Below are positions 55,207 through 63,987 of a DNA stretch of 64,000 nt, piece after piece. The notes beneath the pieces are model-generated. The model saw nothing but the letters and a program-made list of their open reading frames with translations, did not search any database and was not told where the DNA came from. The stretch is from Geomonas diazotrophica. GTDB taxonomy: Bacteria > Desulfobacterota > Desulfuromonadia > Geobacterales > Geobacteraceae. The translations under genes were made by a program, and so were the position numbers. The stretch covers positions 1 through 64,000 of the forward strand of contig NZ_JAHLMF010000009.1 of NCBI RefSeq assembly GCF_018919385.1, written 5' to 3'. The first letter of the stretch is position 1. Each line of letters begins with the position of its first letter.

Positions 55207-57780
55207 ATGAGCGGAGCAGTTGGGACGAAGAGGAGCAGTCGCGGCATTCGCCCCGAAAAGAGCAGCTCGAAAAAGACTACCAAGGCCACGCGCCTTTCCC
55301 GCAACGAACTCGTCGCGGAACTCAAGTTGTACACCGACCTTTACGAGCACGCACCGGTCGCCCACATCACCCTGGACCGTTGCGGGGTGATCCGCGCCGT
55401 CAACCTTACCGGAGCGGAGATGCTCGGAGTGGAACGCTCCTCTTTGCTCAGGCGCCCCTTCGCCGACCTGTTCAGCGAGAGCTCCCGCCGTCCCCTGGCC
55501 GAATTTTTCGAACACCTGCTCGCCTCCAACCAGAGAAGTTCCTGCAACGCGCTCCTTTCCGACGCCGGGAACGCGCTGCAGCAGCTGAGGATCGAGGCGC
55601 TTCCCTGCCGGGACGGCTCCGAGGTCCGGCTGGCCCTGATAGGAATCACGGAAAGCGAAAAGGCGGCCAAGGCCCTTCAGATCTCCGAGGCGCGCTACCG
55701 CGGTCTTTTCGAGGCGGCCAAGGACGGCATCATGCTCGTCGATGCGGCCACCGGCGAAATCAACGACGTCAACCCCTTCCTCATCGAGATGCTCGGATAC
55801 CAGCGGGAAGAGATGGTGGGGCGGTTGCTCTGGGAAGTACCCCCTCTTGCCGCCATGGCTGCGAGCGACACCGAATTCGCGGTGCTGCAACACCGGGATT
55901 ACCTGCACAACGACGATATGCGCCTTTTTACCCGCGACGGACGCAGCGTGATCGTGGAGGTGGTGGTGACCGGCTACCGCATCGACCGGAGCAAGGTGCT
56001 GCAGTTCAACATCCGGGACATCACGATCCGCAAGAACGCAGAAGAAGCGCTTTTGAAAAGCGAGGAGCAGTGCCGCACCATCGTCAGCAACATAAACGAG
56101 TACGTCTACAGCGTGCGCTTCGAGGGGGGCGACATAAAGTCGATCTACCACAGCCCCAAGTGCCTGGACATCACCGGGTACAGCCCGGAGGAGTACTACC
56201 GCGATCCCCTTTTGTGGTTCACCATGATCCACGAGGAGGATCGCAACCAGGTGGTCCAGTTCCTGAACAGCATCTTCTCCGGAGAAGACCAGGAGCCGAT
56301 CCGGCACCGCATCGTGCACAAGGACGGCTCGATACGCTGGATCCTGAACAACTGCGCGGTGCAACGGATCCGCAAGGCGAACCGGGTCACCATCTCGCGG
56401 CTGGACGGCTTCATCCTCGACATCACCGACATAAAGCGCGCCGAGGAGAACATCTTCTTCCTCGCCCACCACGACCCGCTTACAAAGCTCCCCAACCGCA
56501 GCACCCTCTACGCCAGGATCGAGGACGTCCTCAGGGTGGCACAGAAAACGCACACCAGCGTGGCGCTGCTTTTCCTCGACATCGACGGATTCAAGCAGAT
56601 CAACGACTCGATGGGGCACGACGTGGGGGACCGGCTGCTGCAGTCGGTTGCGCGCAAGCTCGGGGACTGCACCCGCTCCTGCGACGTGGTCGCCAGGCTT
56701 GGGGGGGACGAGTTCGTGGTGGTGCTCTGGGACTGCGGGGCGAGCGAAACCAGCGTGGTAGCGGAGAAGATCATCAGCGCGGGTTTCCCGCTGCAGGGAA
56801 CGAACGTCATCGTAACCCCCAGCATCGGCATCAGCATCTACCCCGAGGACGGCAAGGACTACCTCGCCCTTTTGAAGCACGCCGACATCGCCATGTACCA
56901 CGCCAAGAAATGCGGCGGCAACAACTTCCAGTTCTTCACCCACAAGCTTAACGAGATGGCGCACGAGCGATTCGCCCTGGAGGCGGAACTGCGTCACGCG
57001 CTGGAACACGACGAGTTCGTGCTGCACTACCAGCCCAAGGTGGATCTCGCCACCGGCCACTTCAGCAGCATGGAGGCCCTGATCCGCTGGCAGCACCCGT
57101 TACGCGGCCTGGTGATGCCGGAACATTTCATCCGGATCGCCGAGGAAAGCGGCCTCTTGAACCAGATCAGCAAGTGGATCATCCCCACCGTCTGCCGGCA
57201 GCTCCGGCAGTGGCAGCAGCAGGGCCTGGGGCAGGTCTCCGCCGCGGTCAACCTCTCCGCCAGCTTCTTCCAGCACCGCGACTTCGAGGAAACCATCGAG
57301 GCCTCGCTGCTGGAGACCGGGATCCCCCCGGAGTCCCTGGAACTGGAATTGACCGAGGCGACCATCATGAGCGACCCGCAACGGGTGCTGGGGAGCATGG
57401 CGGCGATGAAGGCGCTCGGGCTGCAGCTTTCCATCGACGATTTCGGCACCGGCTATTCCAGCCTCAGCTACCTCAAAAAGCTCCCGGTGGACAAGCTAAA
57501 GATCGACCAGTCCTTCATCCGCAACATCGCCCGCGACAACGACAACGCGGCGGTGGTCCGGGCCGTAATCAGCATCGGGCGCAGCATGCAGCTCAAGGTC
57601 ATAGCCGAGGGGGTGGAAAACGCTTCACAGCTCGCCTGGCTGCAGGCCGAGGGGAGCGAGGAGGCGCAGGGTTACTACTTCAGCCGCCCGGTGCCGGTGC
57701 AGAAGATGACGGCGCTACTCAGGGAAAGGGCCAACTTCCTGCACAACCCGCGCGGCCGGATGCAGGCCAAGCAGCTCTAA
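55207..57780 (+). CDS. PAS-PAS-PAS-GGDEF-EAL signalling protein
   Basis: An 857-aa cytoplasmic cyclic di-GMP regulator without transmembrane segments. A basic Ser/Lys-rich N-terminus (~50 aa) leads to three PAS domains (EHAPVAHITLDRCGVIRAVN; RYRGLFEAAKDGIMLVDAAT; CRTIVSNINEYVYSVRFEGG). The GGDEF domain (LTKLPNRSTLYARIED, active site RLGGDEFVVVL) and the EAL domain (SMEALIRWQHPLRGLVMPEH, DDFGTGYSSLSYLKKLPVDK) both keep their catalytic motifs. Synthesis, hydrolysis or both are possible. The start is ATG 55207 after GGAGGA. It is a single gene, divergent from the flavoprotein gene, with its own terminator. Confidence 0.93.
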   Translation: MSGAVGTKRSSRGIRPEKSSSKKTTKATRLSRNELVAELKLYTDLYEHAPVAHITLDRCGVIRAVNLTGAEMLGVERSSLLRRPFADLFSESSRRPLAEFFEHLLASNQRSSCNALLSDAGNALQQLRIEALPCRDGSEVRLALIGITESEKAAKALQISEARYRGLFEAAKDGIMLVDAATGEINDVNPFLIEMLGYQREEMVGRLLWEVPPLAAMAASDTEFAVLQHRDYLHNDDMRLFTRDGRSVIVEVVVTGYRIDRSKVLQFNIRDITIRKNAEEALLKSEEQCRTIVSNINEYVYSVRFEGGDIKSIYHSPKCLDITGYSPEEYYRDPLLWFTMIHEEDRNQVVQFLNSIFSGEDQEPIRHRIVHKDGSIRWILNNCAVQRIRKANRVTISRLDGFILDITDIKRAEENIFFLAHHDPLTKLPNRSTLYARIEDVLRVAQKTHTSVALLFLDIDGFKQINDSMGHDVGDRLLQSVARKLGDCTRSCDVVARLGGDEFVVVLWDCGASETSVVAEKIISAGFPLQGTNVIVTPSIGISIYPEDGKDYLALLKHADIAMYHAKKCGGNNFQFFTHKLNEMAHERFALEAELRHALEHDEFVLHYQPKVDLATGHFSSMEALIRWQHPLRGLVMPEHFIRIAEESGLLNQISKWIIPTVCRQLRQWQQQGLGQVSAAVNLSASFFQHRDFEETIEASLLETGIPPESLELELTEATIMSDPQRVLGSMAAMKALGLQLSIDDFGTGYSSLSYLKKLPVDKLKIDQSFIRNIARDNDNAAVVRAVISIGRSMQLKVIAEGVENASQLAWLQAEGSEEAQGYYFSRPVPVQKMTALLRERANFLHNPRGRMQAKQL

Positions 57781-57797
57781 CCCACCCGAACGGTTTT

Positions 57798-57846
57798 AAA
57801 AAAAGGCCGGCGCAAGGGATTTTGTTTCCCCTGCGCCGGCCTTTTC
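57798..57846. terminator. Bidirectional terminator
   Basis: AAAAGGCCGGCGCAAGGG and CCCCTGCGCCGGCCTTTT arms around ATTTTGTTT, between two convergent genes, with A and T runs on both sides. Confidence 0.9.
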
Positions 57847-57888
57847 CTGTGCGGGCCGGTGCGGCAACTGCGCCGCGCCGCTTACCCG

Positions 57889-58731
57889 TCACTCCTCGTC
57901 CGTATCCTCGTCGTCGTTCCAGCCGTGATCTCCGCTGTCATCGTCATCATCGGAATCGTCCATCTGTTCCGGCGCCATGGGCCCCAGGCGGCGCATCATC
58001 ATCCGGTGGCTGCGCTCCATCTCCTCCGTCATCTCGGCCCGCTGCCGCACCATTTTGGCCACGGCTTCGGCCAGCAGGTCCAGCTTTTTCTCGCGCGGGG
58101 CCTGTTCCATCTCGCGCACCAGCGCGGCGAGTTCAGCGTCCTGCCCCTTCACTTTCTGCAGCATCCTTTCCATCATCATCCCGCGCCCGGGGAACCCGCC
58201 GGGCCACCCTCCCCCGGCTCCCATCCTTGGGGCGCAGCCCGGCGCACCGCAGCCGGCCAGCATCGGCTCGACATGCCGCTTCACCTGGTCCGAGTCGATG
58301 CGGTCCTGCCGCACCAACTCTTCCAACGCCCTCAGATGGCTCTTCACCTGCACCAGGTGCTCGTCCATCATGCGCTGCAGCTCGGGGGGCACCTCCCCCG
58401 CTACGGAGGCGCGGTATTTCTCCATCTCCTCGACGCTGCGCCTCATCTCGGATACCGCGACCCGCGCCAACTGCGGCGGGACAGTGGCACCTTCCTCTGC
58501 GGCACCGTAGAGGAGGCGGCCGAAATTGGCGACGTTTCTGTGGTAGGCCATCATCAGCAGGTGCTCGTGGGAGCGCATCATCTGGCGCCCCATCGCCCTC
58601 TTCATTACGTACCCCGGGGAACCGGGCACGGCGTCCGCCATCTGGGGCATCCCGCCGGGTGAACCGGCCGGACCGGCAGCGAAGGCAGGCAAGGCTGCAA
58701 GAACTGCTAACACTGTCAACACTGTTTTCAC
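57889..58731 (-). CDS. Exported Met-rich protein with acidic tail, unknown function
   Basis: A 280-aa secreted protein. The start is a GTG at 58731 with AAAGGGGG eight bases upstream; the signal peptide is KTVLTVLAVLAALPAFAAG. The mature protein is helical, rich in Met, Arg and Glu (YVMKRAMGRQMMRSHEHLLM; MTEEMERSHRMMMRRLGPMA). It has one CGAPGC pair in a Gly/Pro-rich hinge and ends in a run of acidic residues (DDSDDDDDSGDHGWNDDEDT). Met and acidic clusters could bind metal ions, somewhat like Spy/CpxP-type periplasmic proteins, but I see no LTxxQ motif and make no firm assignment. Confidence 0.7.
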   Translation of the reverse strand: MKTVLTVLAVLAALPAFAAGPAGSPGGMPQMADAVPGSPGYVMKRAMGRQMMRSHEHLLMMAYHRNVANFGRLLYGAAEEGATVPPQLARVAVSEMRRSVEEMEKYRASVAGEVPPELQRMMDEHLVQVKSHLRALEELVRQDRIDSDQVKRHVEPMLAGCGAPGCAPRMGAGGGWPGGFPGRGMMMERMLQKVKGQDAELAALVREMEQAPREKKLDLLAEAVAKMVRQRAEMTEEMERSHRMMMRRLGPMAPEQMDDSDDDDDSGDHGWNDDEDTDEE

Positions 58732-58796
58732 TGGCAATCCCCCTTTGCACCGGTTCGAGCGGCCATCTCCACGCTCTCTTTTTGCAGCGCCACTGA

Positions 58797-58946
58797 CTAT
58801 AGAGGCCTGCGTCCCTGTATCAGGTTCAGTATAACGATGATGATGGCGATGACCAGCAACAGGTGGATGAATCCGCCCAAGGTGTAGCTGGTCACCAGAC
58901 CCAGCAGCCACAGTATCAGAAGTATCACTACGATGGTCCAGAGCAT
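58797..58946 (-). CDS. Small hydrophobic membrane protein, lmo0937/DUF5670 type
   Basis: A 49-aa protein almost entirely of two transmembrane helices (MLWTIVVILLILWLLGLVTS and FIHLLLVIAIIIVILNLIQG) with a basic end (RRPL). The W-LG-V-S-TLGG-IHLLLVIA pattern is that of the lmo0937 family. Function is unknown; such genes are common in stress-induced envelope loci. The ATG has a clean AAAGGAGG Shine-Dalgarno. Confidence 0.85.
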   Translation of the reverse strand: MLWTIVVILLILWLLGLVTSYTLGGFIHLLLVIAIIIVILNLIQGRRPL

Positions 58947-59002
58947 CTCTGCCTCCTTTGGGAGCCTTTCAATTACCTGCCGGGGCTCCCCGTTGCCTGC
59001 CG

Positions 59003-59194
59003 TCATTTGCCCACCCTGAGCCTCGTCAGGTTTTCCAGGAGCCCGAAGACGTTCAAAAGCCAGAGCACTACCACGATGACGACTACCGCGTTCAGTATCG
59101 ACTTGATCGAGCCGGCCATGGGGATGTACGTGTTCACCAGCCACAGCAGAACCCCGACCACGATCAGCACCAGTAAGACGTGTACCAAGGGCAT
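59003..59194 (-). CDS. Small membrane protein, Thivi_2564 type
   Basis: A 63-aa protein with two hydrophobic helices (LVHVLLVLIVVGVLLWLVNT and SILNAVVVIVVVLWLLNVFG) joined by YIPMAGSIK. This arrangement is typical of the Thivi_2564 family of unknown function. The start ATG at 59194 has GGAGG eight bases upstream. Codons further upstream do not look coding. It lies in a run of small stress-type genes on the minus strand. Confidence 0.8.
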   Translation of the reverse strand: MPLVHVLLVLIVVGVLLWLVNTYIPMAGSIKSILNAVVVIVVVLWLLNVFGLLENLTRLRVGK

Positions 59195-59352
59195 GTAGGG
59201 CACCTCCTCTTTGACCGGCTGTCCGGTTTCCTTGAAAGCAGCGCCGCGATCACCAGCAGAGCGACCGCAGCCACCACCGGGGCATCCGGGAAACTCCCGC
59301 GATGACACCCTCCGCAGCGTTGTTTCCACCCGGTGGCAGGCTAGGTGCGGCG

Positions 59353-59532
59353 CTATTTCTCCAGTTTTTTCTCCGCCTTACCGACGTTTTTCTCAACCTT
59401 GCCGGTAATCTTCTCCCCCCTGCCTTGTTGCTCCATGGAAACATTGCGGGTGGCCTTTCCAGCCGATTCTTTGACCTGTCCTTTCAACTCATGCATTTTC
59501 CCTTTGGCTTGGTCTTTCGTGCTCGGTTTCAT
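59353..59532 (-). CDS. CsbD-like stress protein
   Basis: A 59-aa, lysine-rich hydrophilic protein: MKPSTKDQAKGKMHELKGQV, then KESAGKATRNVSMEQQGRGE and KITGKVEKNVGKAEKKLEK. The two KGK.KE..GK half-repeats are the CsbD fold signature. CsbD proteins are induced by general stress in many bacteria; the molecular role is not known. A strong AGGAGG Shine-Dalgarno precedes the ATG at 59532. Confidence 0.88.
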   Translation of the reverse strand: MKPSTKDQAKGKMHELKGQVKESAGKATRNVSMEQQGRGEKITGKVEKNVGKAEKKLEK

Positions 59533-59732
59533 GATGTACCTCCTAAAGCGATGCTTTCTGTGCGGGAGGGTGCAGGTTGCATGGTGACTGCGGTCGCTCT
59601 GCTGGCGATCGGCGGCTGACAGGAAAACACCATATTATTAAATTTTGTTAATTTGCAACTGGACAAGTTTATAGTGCGTCGCTTTTGTGTCAAGCGACAG
59701 ATGGCGTGGAACCGGATGACGGAGCGGGGAAT

Positions 59733-60023
59733 TTACTTTTTAGGCTTCGAGGAGGAGACCAGGAACGCGGCGTGGTCGGGATGGCGGCAGAGGTACTGGT
59801 GGCCGAAGGACATCACGTGAGGGCAGGAGCGCTTCTTCAGCAGGCAGATGGAAAAAGCCGGGACCAGCGGATGGGTGCGGCAGCAAGCGTCGGCGGACTC
59901 CCCTGCCACGGTGTCGAAGGAGTCACGGGCCTCCTCCGCTTGAGCCTCGGTGAAATCGCGGAGATTTTCGGGTTGAGCCTTGGTGGAGTCCCGGACCTCT
60001 TCCGGTTCGGTTTTCGTGGGCAT
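59733..60023 (-). CDS. Small cysteine/histidine-rich protein, unknown function
   Basis: A 96-aa soluble protein. The N-terminal 40 residues are a charged amphipathic helix with an 11-residue rhythm (PEEVRDSTKAQPENLRDFTE, AQAEEARDSFDTV). The C-terminal half contains CC, SIC, SCPHV, HQYLCRHPDH, suggesting metal binding or disulfides. I recognise no named family. The ATG at 60023 follows GGAG. It is upstream of the csbD-like gene in the same direction. Confidence 0.65.
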   Translation of the reverse strand: MPTKTEPEEVRDSTKAQPENLRDFTEAQAEEARDSFDTVAGESADACCRTHPLVPAFSICLLKKRSCPHVMSFGHQYLCRHPDHAAFLVSSSKPKK

Positions 60024-60151
60024 TTCCTACTCCTGGCGGGTGTGATTTACTCGGACCATGGCCAGTATGCGGTGAAGCGCCCTCCAAATAAATAGGTAAA
60101 TCGGCAAACAGTACTACGGCAAATCACACGCCGCCCCGGGACGGGGCGGCA

Positions 60152-60802
60152 TCACTTCAACGAGGTCAACCCCTGGCGCACCGCGTACTTGGTCAGCTCC
60201 GCGATGCTGAAGAGATCCAGCTTCTTCATGATGCTGTGGCGCTGGTTCTCGACGGTTTTGACGCTGACGCCGAAGGCGAAGGCGATCTCCTTGGCGTTGG
60301 AGCCGTTGGCGATGAGCTGCAGGATCTCTCTTTCCCGCGTGGAAAGGTTCTCGTAGGTCGCCGGAACGTCCTCGGGAATGCGCTGCAGGTATTCCTTGAT
60401 CAAGAGGGTGGTCACCCGCGCGGGAAGGTAGGTTTCGCCTGCGGCGACGGCGCGGATGGCCGTGGCGAGCTCGGAGAAGGCGGCGTCCTTCAGCACGTAG
60501 CCGTTGGCCCCCGCCTTCAGCACTTCGACCACGAAGCGGCGGTCGGATTCCATGGAAAGGGCCAGCACCTTCACCTCGGGGAACGCGGAGGTGATGCTGC
60601 GGGTGGCATCGATCCCGTTGGTGTCGGGCATGGAGATGTCCATCACGATGATGTCGGGGCACTCCTCCCGGGTCAGGCGAATCGCCTCGGCGCCGGTGCC
60701 GGCCTCGGCACTCACCATCATGTCGTCTTCCTTGTCGATCAAAGCCCGCAGCCCCTGGCGCACGATGGCGTGATCGTCGGCAATCAAAATCTTCATCTTC
60801 AT
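60152..60802 (-). CDS. NarL/LuxR-family response regulator
   Basis: A 216-aa DNA-binding response regulator. The receiver domain (KILIADDHAIVRQGLRALID) has its phospho-acceptor Asp in DIIVMDISMPDTNG and a conserved Lys in NGYVLKDAAFSEL. The C-terminal LuxR-type helix-turn-helix reads LSTREREILQLIANGSNAKE then AFGVSVKTVENQRHSIMKKL. It is the last gene of a three-gene operon after a matching NarX-like kinase, so the two form a cognate pair. Target genes are not evident. Confidence 0.93.
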   Translation of the reverse strand: MKMKILIADDHAIVRQGLRALIDKEDDMMVSAEAGTGAEAIRLTREECPDIIVMDISMPDTNGIDATRSITSAFPEVKVLALSMESDRRFVVEVLKAGANGYVLKDAAFSELATAIRAVAAGETYLPARVTTLLIKEYLQRIPEDVPATYENLSTREREILQLIANGSNAKEIAFAFGVSVKTVENQRHSIMKKLDLFSIAELTKYAVRQGLTSLK

Positions 60803-60822
60803 CTTTGCCCCCTTTTATAAGC

Positions 60823-62760
60823 CTAAGACCCCAGCGGCACCTTGATGGTGGCCACGGTCCCGCCGGTTTCCTTGCTGGTGACGGAAAAACTCCCGCCCAG
60901 ATGCTGTATCTTCTGCCTCACGTTGGCGAGCCCGAAGCCGCCGCTGCGAGTCTCCGCCGCATCCTGCTCGTTCCGGTAGCCGACGCCGTCGTCATCGACC
61001 GCAATCACCAGCCCCCCGTCGCTCCGGGACAACACGACCCGGCAACGCAGCGTCCCGGCATGTTTGATCACGTTCAGCATCAGCTCGCGGACCGCCTGGA
61101 ACACGGTGGAGCGGATCTCGTAGGGGAGGGTCTTGTCCTTGCCGTCGTCGCAAAACTCCGCTTCCAGCCCGAAGTCCGCGTGCAGTTCCTCGCCGAGCCA
61201 GCGCAGCGCCGCCTCCAGGCCGGCGCTGGCCAGGAGCGGGGGGCGGATCTGGAAGGTAAGCGACCTGATGTCCTGTATGGTCTGCTGGACCAGCGTCCCT
61301 ACCGCCGCGGCCTCGCACTCGCATTCGCCGGCGGGGATGCCGCTGGCCAGGGCATCCAGCTTGATCTTGGCCAGGATGAGCCGCTGACCGACCTGGTCGT
61401 GCAGCTCGCTGGCGATGCGGTCGCGCTCCCGCTCCTCGGCCATGGCGAGGTCGAGGGACATGTCCTGCAGCTTCTGCTGCTGGGCCAAAAGCTCGACCTC
61501 CACCTTCTTGCGGATCTCGATCTCCTGGATCAGGTGCTCGTTGGTGAGCTGCAGCTTCGCGGTCCTCTGCTGCACTTCCTCCTCCAGGTGTTGACGGGCC
61601 CCGGCCAGCATCTCCTCCGCCACCTTGCGCTCAGTGATGTCCAGCACCACTCCCATGAGCCCGCTCACCTCGCCCGCCTCGGAGAGGAGCGGCTGGTAGC
61701 TTGCGAGCCAGTAGCGCTGATCCTTTTCGGCGGGACCCACCCTTCCCTGCAGTTCGACGTCCCGGACGCACTCGCCCCGCTCCAGGATGGGGCGCCAGAG
61801 TTCCTTCAGGTGCACGACAAGCTCCGGCGCCAGGACCTCGTCGACGGTGCGCCCTACGTGCTCGCAGATGCTCTTGCCGTTGAGCCTCGCCAAGTGCTCG
61901 TTGAGGCGCAGGAAACGCAGGTCGCGGTCCACCGCGAAAAGCCCCACCGGGGTGTGGGTGTAGATGTTGGCCAACTCCTGCAGCTGCATGCGGTAGCGCT
62001 TCTCGCTGTCGTGCAGCGCCTGGGTGTAGTCCCGTATCTGGCAGGTCACGCTATTGAAGAGCCTGGCCAGTTCCGACAGCTCGTCGTTGCCCTCGACCTC
62101 TATGCCGCTGTTCAAGTCCCCGGAAGCGATGACCTCGGCGCCACGTTTGATCGCGGCCATGCGCCTGTGCAGCACCCCGTTCAGGAACGCGGAGTTGAGG
62201 ATGGTCACCAGCGCCATCAGGATGACAAGCAGCAAAGTGAGATAGATCATCCGGTTGCTGGCACTTTGGAAACGGTCCCGGGCGTACTGCTGCAGGCTCA
62301 CCGCCTCCCTTTGCAGCGCCGAATCACTGAGCATGATCTGGCTGTAGAGCCGGCTGGCGAACTCGTCGTGATGCGCCGCGGCAGGGTCGGCAACGGGCAC
62401 CCGCCGCATCTGTTCGACCAGCCGCTTTGATATCTGCACCGACTCGGCCAAGGCCAGCCGGGCCCTAACCAGCCCCTGCTCTTCGGTTCCATCGAACTGC
62501 TGCGCCCCTTGTGCCAGCAGATGGATCGCGGCGTCGTTCATGGAGAACCACTGCTGCCTGGCCCGCTCGATCCCGAACAGGAAATACTCGTCGCGCATGG
62601 TGGCGCGGTTAAACACGGTGGACTGGATCTTGTCCGCCACGAGGTGGTTGCGCTCCGCCAGGGTCAGTTCCCTGGATGACCAGGCAAGCAGCGCCGTCAC
62701 GATCACCAGCAGGGTGAAGGAGAGGAGCGAGATTATCTTCAGTCTAAGGGCGAAGGTCAC
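60823..62760 (-). CDS. Membrane sensor histidine kinase, NarX/HisKA_3 type
   Basis: A 645-aa kinase. TM1 (IISLLSFTLLVIVTALLAWS) and TM2 (MIYLTLLLVILMALVTILNS) flank a ~165-residue helical periplasmic sensor. A HAMP domain, a PAS domain (~275-390, YTHTPVGLFAVDRDLRFLRL with ITERKVAEEM) and a coiled coil follow. The HisKA_3 phosphorylation site is RERDRIASELHDQVGQRLIL, and the ATPase domain ends with VDDDGVGYRNE and GGFGLANVRQKIQHLGGSF. It starts at a GTG inside the end of the upstream binding-protein gene (17-base overlap), so translation is coupled and a shared sensing function is likely. Confidence 0.93.
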   Translation of the reverse strand: MTFALRLKIISLLSFTLLVIVTALLAWSSRELTLAERNHLVADKIQSTVFNRATMRDEYFLFGIERARQQWFSMNDAAIHLLAQGAQQFDGTEEQGLVRARLALAESVQISKRLVEQMRRVPVADPAAAHHDEFASRLYSQIMLSDSALQREAVSLQQYARDRFQSASNRMIYLTLLLVILMALVTILNSAFLNGVLHRRMAAIKRGAEVIASGDLNSGIEVEGNDELSELARLFNSVTCQIRDYTQALHDSEKRYRMQLQELANIYTHTPVGLFAVDRDLRFLRLNEHLARLNGKSICEHVGRTVDEVLAPELVVHLKELWRPILERGECVRDVELQGRVGPAEKDQRYWLASYQPLLSEAGEVSGLMGVVLDITERKVAEEMLAGARQHLEEEVQQRTAKLQLTNEHLIQEIEIRKKVEVELLAQQQKLQDMSLDLAMAEERERDRIASELHDQVGQRLILAKIKLDALASGIPAGECECEAAAVGTLVQQTIQDIRSLTFQIRPPLLASAGLEAALRWLGEELHADFGLEAEFCDDGKDKTLPYEIRSTVFQAVRELMLNVIKHAGTLRCRVVLSRSDGGLVIAVDDDGVGYRNEQDAAETRSGGFGLANVRQKIQHLGGSFSVTSKETGGTVATIKVPLGS

Positions 62761-63751
62761 CTTGCAGCACCTGCTGGTCCACCGCCTGCGGCTTTACCGA
62801 CAAGAGCGGGCGCGGATCGATGTATTCCAGATAATTCGGCATGTGGGCTTCACGGGTAAGGTGGTATTTCACGGCCCAGCGACTCTCTTCTTCCAAGGTA
62901 ATCAACAACGCGTGGTCGAGCCCCACGGTACGGGTGCTCTCGCTCCAACACTCAGAAAGCGCCCACACGGGGACGCCGGAGGCCGTGGCCACGATCGACT
63001 GGGCCTCCTTGGGGTTGCGCGCGGCGAACTCTTCGGCCCGGACCAGGGCACGCAGCAGCCGCCTCATCGCCTCCTGGTTGCCTTCCACATACGAGGTCAA
63101 CCCGGCTATGACGAAGGTCTCGGTGTAGATGTGGGGTTCCTCGAAGATGATGCTGCGCTGTGCCAGCTTCCTGGCGATTATCTTTATGTCGGCGCCCCAG
63201 GCCGAGACCGCGTCGACCCGGCCGGAGAGAAGCGCGTCCTGTATCCGTTCCGGCGCCAAGGGGACCGGGGTGACGTCCTCGCTGCTCAGACCGTTGGCCG
63301 AAAGAAAGGACGAAAGGAACATGTGGGTGGTGGTTCCGGAGGTGAACGCGACGCGGCGCCCCTTGAGATCTCCGGGGAGGGCGATGCCGCTGTTACGGTC
63401 GGCGAGGATGGCATGGTTCCTGTTGGAGGTGAAGATGCTCCCCAAGATGGAGAGCCTCTGTCCCTTCAAGGCCGCGAACATGACCGGGGTCTCGGCGACG
63501 GTGGCGACGTCCGCCTTTCCTTCCAGGACAGCCTGAAGGGCCGTTTTGCCGTAGTCGTAGCGCTGCGCCTCTACCTTCACCCCCTCGTCCCGGAGAAACC
63601 CCTGGGCGACGGCTATCTGTACCAGTGCGCAGTCGTGCCGGGTGACGTAGGCCAGGCGCAGAGGGAGGGGAGGCCCCGTCTGGTGCTGTACGGGGCTTTG
63701 GCAGCCGGCGATGAGCAGGCACAGTATCGATATGAGCGCGGCTCTCAGCAT
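62744..63751 (-). CDS. Periplasmic substrate-binding lipoprotein (NMT1/SsuA-like) linked to a two-component system
   Basis: A 335-aa lipoprotein with signal peptide MLRAALISILCLLIAGCQSP (lipobox LIAGC). The fold is that of NMT1/THI5 and sulfonate/nitrate binding proteins: LRLAYVTRHDCALVQIAVAQ, GKTALQAVLEGKADVATVAE, GDLKGRRVAFTSGTTTHMFL and LLSGRVDAVSAWGADIK. No permease or ATPase gene is near. It is co-transcribed with the kinase and regulator and probably presents a ligand to the kinase. The ATG at 63751 has AAGGAG three bases upstream; a TTG four codons earlier has no Shine-Dalgarno. Confidence 0.88.
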   Translation of the reverse strand: MLRAALISILCLLIAGCQSPVQHQTGPPLPLRLAYVTRHDCALVQIAVAQGFLRDEGVKVEAQRYDYGKTALQAVLEGKADVATVAETPVMFAALKGQRLSILGSIFTSNRNHAILADRNSGIALPGDLKGRRVAFTSGTTTHMFLSSFLSANGLSSEDVTPVPLAPERIQDALLSGRVDAVSAWGADIKIIARKLAQRSIIFEEPHIYTETFVIAGLTSYVEGNQEAMRRLLRALVRAEEFAARNPKEAQSIVATASGVPVWALSECWSESTRTVGLDHALLITLEEESRWAVKYHLTREAHMPNYLEYIDPRPLLSVKPQAVDQQVLQGDLRP

Positions 63752-63853
63752 CCACTCCTTCAAGTACGGGGCGGCTTCTGCGGGTCTGTCGGCGACGGCC
63801 GGGCCCGGTTAAATGTTCTTGTCGGGCGGTCGTTTCAGGTCATTGCCTCACTA

Positions 63854-63878
63854 AATTGTCGACAAATATATGACAATT
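63854..63878. promoter_or_regulatory. Possible operator upstream of the binding-protein/kinase operon
   Basis: AATTGTC (63854-63860) and GACAATT (63872-63878) form an inverted repeat, and TTGTCGACAA (63856-63865) is a perfect 10-bp palindrome, in an AT-rich region ~100 bases before the operon start. The regulator binding here is unknown. Confidence 0.35.
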
Positions 63879-63947
63879 GCCTAACAAAGTACAATTAATT
63901 TTATCATCTAAATGACATAGTTCCATCTGCCCAGTGAAGAAGAACAT

Positions 63948-63987
63948 AAAAAAAGGGAGGGTCAAGCCCATTCAGCCTGCCCCTCCC
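63948..63987 (-). terminator. Terminator of a minus-strand gene lying beyond the right edge
   Basis: GGGAGGG and CCCTCCC arms with inner pairing (CAGGCT with GGCTTG). On the minus strand a run of seven T follows. It implies a leftward gene just outside the window. Confidence 0.7.

Noticed and set aside
59195-59352. Hydrophobic frame between the Thivi_2564-like and csbD-like genes (VVAAVALLVIAALLS)
   Set aside because: There is no start codon with a ribosome binding site, and the frame runs through the next gene in another phase.
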